From Streptomyces inusitatus (lineage in GTDB: Bacteria; Actinomycetota; Actinomycetes; Streptomycetales; Streptomycetaceae), in contig NZ_BMWG01000003.1 of the NCBI RefSeq assembly GCF_014651115.1, positions 1 through 64,000 on the forward strand: a stretch of DNA of 64,000 nucleotides. The letters are read 5' to 3'. Positions 42,580-50,900 of the stretch are shown piece after piece. The first letter of the stretch is position 1. Every line of letters begins with the position of its first letter. A model generated the notes under the pieces. That model was not told where the DNA came from. It made no database searches and saw nothing but the letters and a program-made list of their open reading frames with translations. The position numbers and the translations under genes are program-made.

Positions 42580-43281
42580 CTAGGACGCCAGGCACACGCC
42601 ACCCGTGACCGGCACGTAGTCACAGATCGGCTCAGGCGGCTCGATGCTCGTGCGGAAGGTGCGCCGGTGGCAGGACTGGCCGACCGGGGTGAGCAGCGGG
42701 CCGGCCGTCCCGCCCGCGTTGATCGGCATCACGTCGTATGGGCCGACGCCCCAGCCGCCGCCCGTACGGGTAGCGCCGGACAGGGTGAGCGAGACCGCCT
42801 CCGACCCGGGCGCGAGGTCTCCCAGGTAGCCGTTGGTGACCCATGGCAGAAGGAAGTAGATCCACTGCCCGCCTGTGCCGTCGGCCTCACACAGGTCTTC
42901 CCCGATGACCTCCGCCCAGAGCTCCAGGGCGAATCCCGTGTGGCACTGGATGGTGCAGTCGTCATAACCGATGGGCTGCCCGTCGAACCCGAACACGACC
43001 GGGTTGCCCGTGGTGATCTCGATGAACTCCGGCGAGACGGCGTGGAACGTCAACTCCAGGTCATAGCCTCGGAATGACGGGCAGCCACGCTTGAAGGCAC
43101 ACAGCCGACCGTTGGCCGCCTTGTACTCGACGTCCTCGCCGTCCTCGACGTTGACGTTCATGGCCAGCTCGGCGAAGCAGTCGAAAACGAATCCATTGTC
43201 GACGCCACAGATCGGGCGCCCGCAGGAGTCCAGCCGTGTGACCCGGATCGTGTCCGCGTTCGCGATGAACTGACACGTCAT
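42580..43281 (-). CDS. Major tail (tube) protein
   Basis: This 233-residue protein reads MTCQFIANADTIRVTRLDSCGRPICG, then FAELAMNVNVEDGEDVEYKAANGRLC. GFDGQPIGYDD and ELWAEVIGEDLCEADG follow. A beta-rich tube fold and segments like these are typical of major tail proteins in this actinophage group. It has twelve cysteines. The ATG is preceded by GGGAGGTG and by a start-associated repeat 24 bases upstream, fitting a highly expressed gene. Confidence 0.82.
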   Translation of the reverse strand: MTCQFIANADTIRVTRLDSCGRPICGVDNGFVFDCFAELAMNVNVEDGEDVEYKAANGRLCAFKRGCPSFRGYDLELTFHAVSPEFIEITTGNPVVFGFDGQPIGYDDCTIQCHTGFALELWAEVIGEDLCEADGTGGQWIYFLLPWVTNGYLGDLAPGSEAVSLTLSGATRTGGGWGVGPYDVMPINAGGTAGPLLTPVGQSCHRRTFRTSIEPPEPICDYVPVTGGVCLAS

Positions 43282-43305
43282 GCCGCACCTCCCTCAATCA
43301 GGAGG

Positions 43306-43326
43306 CCCGGCCCACAACCAGCAGCG
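43306..43326 (-). promoter_or_regulatory. Start-associated repeat, copy 7 (tail tube)
   Basis: The minus strand reads GCTGGTTGTGGGCCGGG, 24 bases ahead of the ATG at 43281. TATGCT lies 8 bases upstream of the 21-bp block. Confidence 0.88.
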
Positions 43327-43350
43327 CTACCAGAAGCATAGCCGCGGAGG

Positions 43351-45351
43351 TCAGCGCAAGCCGGGGCGCTGGCCCGACATCAGGCCGGTGACCACATCCA
43401 CCCACAGGGCCATCTCCCGGCCGGTCTGGGCATCCAAGTACGCGCTGCGGTCCCGCGCCCGCGCCGACGCCTCCGCGCGCTGCGACCCGGAGTAGAGACG
43501 GCGGACAGCATAGGCCCAGGCCGAGACGTCCTCCCGGTCGACGAACGTCCCCGCGTCACCCAGGGACTCACGGAGCCCCGGCGTCGGGTGCGCGATGACC
43601 GGGAGCCCACTCGCCAGCGCTTCGACCGCGGCCATGCCGTACGACTCGTAGACGGACGGGACCAGGAGGACCCGGGTCCGGGCCCACACGGCTCCGCGCA
43701 TGTCCGTCGTCTGCGGGATCACCCGCATGTTCCCGTGCCTCGGGTGCGGGAGCTGTCGGCCGTGCGCCCCGGTGACGCCGAGGAACGGCAGCCGGGGAAG
43801 GAGCCGCGCCGTGGCCCGCCAGGTCTCGACGCCCTTGTCCCGGTTGAGGTTCACCAGGGTGACGCTCTGCCCGGTCCAGGCGGCCCGATGCTCCCCCGGG
43901 ATCACCGGCGGGTGGACCACCACCCCGGGGACGTCCCCGAGCCACGGGTACCGCTCGGCCAGCTCCGGGATGATCCAGTGCGTGTTGTAGACGCACAGGT
44001 CCGGCCGGGCGTCCAGGGCCGGCTGCTCGTGGTCGTTGTGGAGGATCAGCACCGACCGGGCGCTGATCTCCCGGGCGAGGGTGACGGCGCGGTACCCGTA
44101 GTGGTGGTGGGACACGATGACCCGCGGGCGCATGGCCCGGAGCTGCGCCTCGGCGGCGTCCGCCGGGAGGCTGACGTACGGGACGCCACCGACGTGCCAG
44201 GAGGGCGCCGCCTTCGGCATGTCGGAGCACACCAGGAGGACGCTGCGCCCCGCCTCGTGCAGGGACCGCATCATCGTGTGGAGCATCGTCTCCGAGCCGG
44301 CCTGACGGTACGGCACCCCGTAGTGGATCCAGGCGACGACGTCCGGTGCGCGCGGCACCGCGACGGCTGGCGGCGCCGCTGCGGGCGCGGCCGGGCGCAC
44401 CGGGGCCGGCCGGGACGCCAGGGACCGGCATGCATTCTCGAAGGCGGCGAGGCTCATCGCGGGGTCAAGGCCGGCCGTCCGGTCCAGGGCCCGCCGGGAG
44501 GCGGCTGTGTACGCCTGCGGCTCGCTGACCTCCTCGACGGCCCGCACCCAGCCCGCGGCGTCGTCCCGGTCGACGTACACCGCGGCGTCGCCCAGGGCCT
44601 CCCAGATGCCCGGCAGCGGCGCAGCGATCACCGGGATGCCGGACACCATCGCCTCGACCCCGACTCGCCCGTACGACTCCACCGCGGACGGCATCAGCAG
44701 GAGCCGGGTCCGGGCGTAGACGTCCCGTGGGTCGGTCCGGTCGACGAGCTTCACGTTCGCGGGCAGGAGGAGCGGGTCACGGCCGGGCGTGCGGACCATG
44801 AGGAACCGCTCCCCGGGCAGGGCCTCGGCGACCGCGGCGAGGACGTCGGCACCCTTCGGGCCCGTCGACCCGTTCAACGTGATCAGGTCACCGGGGGTCG
44901 TCCGGTACCGGGCCGGGGCGACCGGCGGCGGCAGGACCAGCGACGGCCCGCCGTACGGGTAGTGGGCGCGGCACGCCTGCGACGGGAACCAGGCCATGGC
45001 CGGCCCGCCGAGGTCCAGGTCCCGCGCCATCCCGTGGACCATCAGCAGGTGCGGCACGCCCCCGGTGGCCGCGACCAGCCGCACGGCCCGGCGGTCGGCA
45101 TGGTGCGAGACGACCAGCTGCGGTCTCACCGCCTGGAGGGCCCGCTGCCAGTGCGTCACCGGCCACACCTTCACCCCGTCCACCAGCCGCGGTGTCCCGG
45201 CCGCCAGCCGGGTGGTGACGACCTCGGCCTGGTGCCCGGCCGCGACCAGGCCGGCCACGTACTCGGCCGAGGTGATCGCGGCCCCGGTCGGCAGGTCCGG
45301 GCGGCCGTAGACCGGCAGGAAGAGCAGGACGCGCAGGCTCACCGGCTCCAC
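43351..45351 (-). CDS. Tandem GT-B glycosyltransferase (two GT4-like halves)
   Basis: This 666-residue protein is an internal duplication. Residues ~8-310 and ~335-640 each look like a GT-B glycosyltransferase. In each half the C-terminal domain has the GT4-type EX7E region (PSAVESYGRVGVEAMVSGIPVIAAPLPG and PSVYESYGMAAVEALASGLPVIAHPTPG) and an N-terminal domain with VVSHHADRRAV or IVSHHHYGYRAV. The linker is Pro/Ala-rich. It would transfer sugars from nucleotide donors. It overlaps the methyltransferase gene by 13 bases. Targets could be virion proteins or host glycans. Confidence 0.85.
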   Translation of the reverse strand: MEPVSLRVLLFLPVYGRPDLPTGAAITSAEYVAGLVAAGHQAEVVTTRLAAGTPRLVDGVKVWPVTHWQRALQAVRPQLVVSHHADRRAVRLVAATGGVPHLLMVHGMARDLDLGGPAMAWFPSQACRAHYPYGGPSLVLPPPVAPARYRTTPGDLITLNGSTGPKGADVLAAVAEALPGERFLMVRTPGRDPLLLPANVKLVDRTDPRDVYARTRLLLMPSAVESYGRVGVEAMVSGIPVIAAPLPGIWEALGDAAVYVDRDDAAGWVRAVEEVSEPQAYTAASRRALDRTAGLDPAMSLAAFENACRSLASRPAPVRPAAPAAAPPAVAVPRAPDVVAWIHYGVPYRQAGSETMLHTMMRSLHEAGRSVLLVCSDMPKAAPSWHVGGVPYVSLPADAAEAQLRAMRPRVIVSHHHYGYRAVTLAREISARSVLILHNDHEQPALDARPDLCVYNTHWIIPELAERYPWLGDVPGVVVHPPVIPGEHRAAWTGQSVTLVNLNRDKGVETWRATARLLPRLPFLGVTGAHGRQLPHPRHGNMRVIPQTTDMRGAVWARTRVLLVPSVYESYGMAAVEALASGLPVIAHPTPGLRESLGDAGTFVDREDVSAWAYAVRRLYSGSQRAEASARARDRSAYLDAQTGREMALWVDVVTGLMSGQRPGLR

Positions 45352-45860
45352 CAGAAGCAGGCGAGGACGTCCCCGACCAGCTCCGCGCAGAGCGTCCCGG
45401 ACCGGCCAAGCTCGGCCCGCATCTGCTCGGCGCTCCAGTGGGCGACGTGCTCCTCGAAGGGGTTGCCGTACACCGCGCCCTGGTCGAGGTGCAGGACGGG
45501 CACCGACACGATCAGGTGCGCAGCCTGCACCCGGACCTCGTCCAGGAGCCCGACCGCGTCGGCGCGCGGCATGTGCTCCAGGACGTCACCGGCGACGACC
45601 AGGTCCACCCGGAAGAACGGATCGACCATCTCCCGGGCGTCGGCCACCACCACATCGTCGTAGAGGGCGTGGAGCCCGAACCGTTCGACGTAGGGCTCCC
45701 ACGCCTCGACGGCGGTCCACCGGCCCTTCCACTCGCTGCGGGCGCGCACCGCCTGAGCGTAGGTCCCGCAGCCCGCGCCGATGTCGATGACCGTGTGCGG
45801 CCGGATCTGCCCGTACCAGGCGAGGGCCGCGTCCTTCCCCTCGGTGTCGCTGTAGGGCAT
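45339..45860 (-). CDS. SAM-dependent methyltransferase
   Basis: This 173-residue class I methyltransferase has motif I VIDIGAGCGTYAQAV, a motif II acidic residue in WTAVEAWEPYV, and GDVLEHMPRADA as motif IV/V. The length suits a small-molecule or sugar methyltransferase. It is coupled at both ends (ATGA with the fibre gene upstream, overlap with the glycosyltransferase downstream). It may methylate the sugars that the glycosyltransferases add. Confidence 0.83.
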   Translation of the reverse strand: MPYSDTEGKDAALAWYGQIRPHTVIDIGAGCGTYAQAVRARSEWKGRWTAVEAWEPYVERFGLHALYDDVVVADAREMVDPFFRVDLVVAGDVLEHMPRADAVGLLDEVRVQAAHLIVSVPVLHLDQGAVYGNPFEEHVAHWSAEQMRAELGRSGTLCAELVGDVLACFWWSR

Positions 45861-46396
45861 CAAACGCCCTGCCCGGCCTCGGTGGCCAGGCAGTGCACCG
45901 TCACCCCGGCCGCCGGGATAGGCACCTGGAGCAGGCTGATCCCGAGGACCGTCGCGGACGGGGACCGGCGGACGTTGAACGTCGCCGAGCCGACGGCCAC
46001 GGCGGTGAGGCGGCACTCCGTGACGTCCGTGATCGCGGTCTCCACGGCCTGGGTGATCACCGGCACCGTGGGGAACGCTGGCGTGAACGTGAAGGTGACG
46101 TTCCCGCTCGCGTCCGTGACGCCCTTCCCGGCGAACACCCGGCGCGCCGTGCCGAGCGGGAGGACGATCCAGCGGGCGCCGTCGGACTGGACGCGCTTCG
46201 ACTGGCCCCGGCCGACGCTGATCGAGGCGACGTTGGCCCCGCCCTCGGTGAAGCCGACGCCTCCGGACCACACGGCTGTGACGGTGCCGGTGTTCGTCAG
46301 GTCGTGCGTCCGGCCCGGGACGGTGGCCGGGGCCGGCAGGGACTCGGCCGCCGTGTCCGTCTCGATGATCAGTGCGTCGGTATCGTGCAGTGCCAC
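45860..46396 (-). CDS. Small fibre/receptor-binding-like structural protein
   Basis: This 178-residue protein has an N-terminal beta region (DLTNTGTVTAVWSGGVGFTEGG, SISVGRGQSKRVQSDGARWIVL). It has a C-terminal domain with GNVTFTFTPAFPTVPVITQAVETA and RLTAVAVGSATFNVRRS, a pattern found in phage fibre tips. It belongs to a group of three fibre-like genes placed after the capsid. It starts at GTG, and its stop overlaps the methyltransferase start. Confidence 0.68.
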   Translation of the reverse strand: MALHDTDALIIETDTAAESLPAPATVPGRTHDLTNTGTVTAVWSGGVGFTEGGANVASISVGRGQSKRVQSDGARWIVLPLGTARRVFAGKGVTDASGNVTFTFTPAFPTVPVITQAVETAITDVTECRLTAVAVGSATFNVRRSPSATVLGISLLQVPIPAAGVTVHCLATEAGQGV

Positions 46397-46408
46397 GCCG
46401 TCCCACCC

Positions 46409-47953
46409 CTAGATCGTGTCGTCGAAGCCCTTGTTGCACAGGCGGTTCGTGTTGGAGGCGGTCAGGCCCTTGTTGAACGCGCCCTCGATCACGAGGCTCG
46501 TGTGGGAGAACGACCCGAGGGCGACGGTGCAGCCGGCGGAGAACCGGCAGTTGATGACGGCGCCGGTGCCGGTGCCGGTGACCGTCGCCCCGGAGTTGAT
46601 CTCGGTCCGCTGGAGGATCGTCGCCCCGGCCGGGTCGGTCAGGCTGACCGTGTGACCGGAGGAGAGGTTGCACCGGTCCATGATCAGCTGGTTCATGCCG
46701 GGGTCCACCGTGCCGGCCAGGACCAGCGCGACGGCTCCGCCCTCGGTGCGGGTGTTCTGGATCGTGTCCGTGCCCGTGCCCGCGCTGGCCGAGCGGTTCT
46801 GGCTGATCTGGCCGACGCCGATGGTGCTGGCGACGATCGCCAGAGTCCGGGCGGTGCCGATGCTGTTGGCGATGTTCGCGCCGACCAGGGAGTTCGAGAT
46901 CGAGATCCCGCCCGGCCCGTTCTGCGTGATCGCCGTGTTGGTGGCGTAGAGGTGCGATCCGCTGATGCCCACGCTGCCGCCGGTCGCCGTACTCGGCTGG
47001 TTGATGACGCACCCGATGATCGAGTTGGTGATCGACAGGGTCGCGAGGGTCGCCGGGCCGCCCTGCTGGACACGGCCACCTTGGAAGATCGCCCCCGTGA
47101 ACGTCACCGCCGCCCCGCTGGAGAACCCGAGGCCGGAGAAGCCGGAGTTGTTGGCGGACTGGATGATCGAGCGGATGATCGTCCGGGCGCCCGGCCCGGA
47201 GTTGGCCAGGCTGGTGCCGACCGCGGCACCGTGGAACCGGTTCCCGTCGAAGACGATCGCGCCCGAGGTCGTCGCCTGGATGTCGATGAAGAACCCGTCA
47301 ACGATCTCGTTGTCCGTGATCGTGCGGGTGCCCGTGCCACCAGCGTTGTCCCGGTACCCGGCCCCGTCCCGCACCGTGTTCCCGGTGAAGGACCGCGCCC
47401 CGGAGCCGCCCGCAAGGGTCACCGTCGGCCCGGCGGACGCCGCAGCCGCCGCCTGGATGACGTTCCCGGAGAACTCCGTCCAGGCGCCCGACAGATCGAC
47501 GGCCGCGCGGTCGATCAGGTTGTTGTTCACGGTGCCGGTCATCGCCGGCCAGCCGGTGAGGGCGGAGTCCGTGATCCGGTTGTTGGTGAAGTTCGCTGCT
47601 CCCCAGGGGAAGGCGCCGACGCTCACCCCGTCGCCGGCGTCCCTCACGACGTTGCCCAGGTTGTCCCGCAGCTCCTGCATCGTGCCGACGGCGCCCTGGT
47701 CGATGTCGTACTGGCCCACCCACGCGACCTGGTCGCTCGGGGTGGTGACCTTCGCCTCCATGCTGAGCCGGTTCCCGGCGACCGCGTGGAGCTCGACGAG
47801 GTTCGGGCCGGGCAGGGTCGTGCCCTGCGTCCAGTCGGAGACGACGTACGTGCACTCCTCCCGGAGGAGGCCGGCGTCCCGGAGCGCCACCACGGCGGCA
47901 TGGGTCATCGGCTGGTCGGGGCACGGGTTGGAGAACCCTCCGGAGGTGGCCAT
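46409..47953 (-). CDS. Parallel beta-helix structural protein (head or tail fibre)
   Basis: This 514-residue protein has about 90 residues of N-terminal domain, then many short Asn/Gly/Ile-rich turns (NNRITDSALTG, NNLIDRAAV, FSGNVIQAA, FTGNTVRDG, ITDNEIVDG, FDGNRFHG, ITNSIIGCV and so on). This periodicity of roughly 20-25 residues marks a right-handed beta-helix like pectate lyases and phage spikes. No catalytic acids stand out. The ATG overlaps the stop of the large repeat protein (ATGA). It may form a spike, with capsid attachment possible. Confidence 0.75.
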   Translation of the reverse strand: MATSGGFSNPCPDQPMTHAAVVALRDAGLLREECTYVVSDWTQGTTLPGPNLVELHAVAGNRLSMEAKVTTPSDQVAWVGQYDIDQGAVGTMQELRDNLGNVVRDAGDGVSVGAFPWGAANFTNNRITDSALTGWPAMTGTVNNNLIDRAAVDLSGAWTEFSGNVIQAAAAASAGPTVTLAGGSGARSFTGNTVRDGAGYRDNAGGTGTRTITDNEIVDGFFIDIQATTSGAIVFDGNRFHGAAVGTSLANSGPGARTIIRSIIQSANNSGFSGLGFSSGAAVTFTGAIFQGGRVQQGGPATLATLSITNSIIGCVINQPSTATGGSVGISGSHLYATNTAITQNGPGGISISNSLVGANIANSIGTARTLAIVASTIGVGQISQNRSASAGTGTDTIQNTRTEGGAVALVLAGTVDPGMNQLIMDRCNLSSGHTVSLTDPAGATILQRTEINSGATVTGTGTGAVINCRFSAGCTVALGSFSHTSLVIEGAFNKGLTASNTNRLCNKGFDDTI

Positions 47954-50900
47954 CAGACTGCCACCGTCCAGTGCACCAGAACCCGGCTCCCGACGTCAGC
48001 CGTGACCGACTGGGGCGGCGACAACGTCCCCTCCTCGTTGTTCTCCCAGGACACCGTCAGGCCCGTCGGCAGGGCGCTCACCGCCGTGCCGTTCTGGTCC
48101 GTGACCGTCGCCGTCCCGGCCAGCACGGTGTACGTCAGCGCGGTGACCGTGCCGCCCGCGTCGGCCGGCGTCCAGGAGGTGCCCGCGGTGACGTCCTTGT
48201 GCTGCGCCGTCACCGCCACGGCGGCGCACGGGCCGGGCGTCCACGCGGCGGGGGTGATGACGTTCCCGCCCGCGGTGGTGAACACCTCGGCGGTCACGGT
48301 CCCGTCCGCGTCCACCGTCTCCCGGCGGATCGCCGGGGCGCCGTCCGCACACACCAGCTCCGCCGTGGTGGTCGGGCAGCACGGGCAGTCGAAGACGCTG
48401 ATCGTGGCCTCGTTGAGGACCGTGCCGGTGCGCAGGTCGGTGAGGCTGTACGTGCCGTCGCAGTTGTGGACCCGGGCCGCCCGCGCGGAGTCGCCGCCGG
48501 GCAGGATCTCCGTGAAGGTGATGTTCGACTGGACGCTCAGGCCCGCGCCGGTGGGGGCGTAGTCCCAGGCGATCGTCTGGACGGGGCCGATGAACGTCAG
48601 GTCGATGATCCCGTCAGCGGCCGGCCCGCCGTCGACTCCGGTGTTCCCGAGGACCGCCGTGCCGTTCCCGGTGAGGGTGTCGAACGCCGGGGAGATGTTC
48701 CGCAGCCGCTCCCCGGAGGCCGCCCCGAAGAACTCCAGGCGGACGACCACGTTCGAGCGCAGCGCCCCGAGGTTGATGGACGTGTGCTGCGTGGCCGGCG
48801 AGGTCGCCGTGTTGCGGACGCCGTTGGCCGTGAGCGCCGCCCCGGTGTCGGGGGTGACGGTCTCGGTGACCGTGATCCCCACGCCGGCGAAGTTCGGGTT
48901 CGTCCACACCCGGGAGCCGGGCGGGGTGGTGCTGGTCGAGCCGGCCCAGTTGTCCGACAGGCGCGCGCCGGGGAGCGGCGGGGAGTAGCAGACCTCCCCG
49001 AGGACGGTCGGGCAGTCGTCGCAGCGCTTCACCGTGCCGACCGGCACATAGGGGGCGCCGGCGAGGGTGAGGTTCACGACGGCCGTGACCGCGCCCGCCG
49101 CGGTCTGGATCAGCTTCCGGACGAACGGCCCGGCGTTGTCGCAGAGGATGAACTCGCCGACGACGGCCGGGTCCTTGGGCTGGCAGACGCCGACCGTCCC
49201 CGTCGGGGCGTACGGCGTCGTCCCGTCGAGGGCGGTGTCAGCGGTCGAGAGGACGGCCCCGGTCTCGTCGGTCAGGACGTGCCGCAGGAACGGCGTCATG
49301 GCCCCGCCGGCGGCGGTGTCGCACAGGACGACGACCGCCCGGTCCACGTCCGGTGTCGGGCAGACGCCGACGGTGCCGACCGTGGTGTAGACCGCTCCGG
49401 TCAGGTCGGTGTCGTAGACCTCGGCGACGGCGCCCTGCTCGGTGTAGCGGGTGTGCCGCAGGAACGGGCCGTTGTCGTCGCAGAGGATCGTCTCCTCCGC
49501 GTCGGTGCGTCCGCAGTCCCGGGCCTCGCCCTGGACGAGGTACGGGGCACCGCCGAGGTCGGTGTCCGTCGTGCCGGTCGGGTTGCCGTTGCAGTCGTAC
49601 GTGGTGCAGCGGCGGAACGGCGTCACGGACGCGGCGCACGGGATGACGTCCTGGAACTCCAGGGTAATCGTGAACTGGTCCGCGTCCCACGCCTTGACGG
49701 TCTGCTGCGCCCCGGGCGCCGTGTCGGTCTGCGCGGACTCCAGGCCGAGGTAGGCGCTGATGTTCCCGGCGACCAGGTCGGCGACGGGGACGGTGGCCGT
49801 CAGGGTCAGCGTCGCCAGGTAGCCCGGCGGCGTGTTGCTCGGCGGCCCGGCGAACGCGACCGAGGCCGCCCCGTTGTAGAGCGTCATCCCGCCGGTGCCG
49901 CCGAACCCGGCATTGGGGCCGAGCTGGTGGAGGCGGAACGAGATGTCGACCTGGACGGTCCCGGCCGGGTCGACGCACGGCGGCACCGGCGCGGTGATCA
50001 GGCCCTCGATCGCCTGCGCGGTCTGGGTGCCGGGCGGCTGGGGGCTGCCCACGGGGAAGTGCGTCGTGCCGCCGGACCAGAAAGCGGCACCGCCTCCCGG
50101 CACCTGCGGGATGCCGGGGACGTTGTGCGTCGGGGCCCGGTCGGTCGTCGTGGGCTGGCCGGCGATGGGCGGCGTCGGCGGGTTCGCCGAGCCCTCCACC
50201 ACGTCACACAGCAGCTCGCACTCGGTGTCACCGCACTTGCACAGGCCGACGGTGCCGACCGGACTGTACGGCAGGCCGGCGAGGTCGCTGTCCCGGACCA
50301 CGGTCAGGACGCCGTTCACGTCCGTGAGGAACGTCCGTAGGAACGGCCCGTTGTCGTCGCACAAGGTGATGGTCTCGGCGTCGGTACCCGGGTCAACGAG
50401 GGTGCGGGTGTCGCTGCCTGACGGCTCGGTGCACTGGCTGACGTCGCCGGTGACGACGTAGGGCGTGACGCCGTCGAGCTCGGTGTCTGTGGTGGCCGTC
50501 ACGGTGCCCGTGCAGTCGCGGGTGAGGGTGCGCAAGAACTCGGTCCGGGAGCACGTGCCGTCGAGGTTGACGGTCGCGCCGTGGAAGTTCGCTTCGAAGG
50601 AGTTGGAGTGCAGCCCCTGCAAGGCGTAGTTGGACCAGGTGACGACCCACACGACGAGGACGAGGTTCGGGAACGCGGAGGCGGGGACGTTGCTCGCCGT
50701 CAACGACTTGAGGACGGCCGGGCCGCCCACGGGGAACTCGCTCGCCTGGAAGTACGTCCCCGCGAGCTTCGCGCCGGTCGCCTTGTTGAGGAGTGCGATC
50801 TCGGCGATGTCGTAGTCCGGGCCGGCGCTGCCCGGGTTGTCCAGCGAGGTGTTCCGCAGGTCCACCGTGAACGTGACGTCACCGGTCGCGTAGCCGCAGT

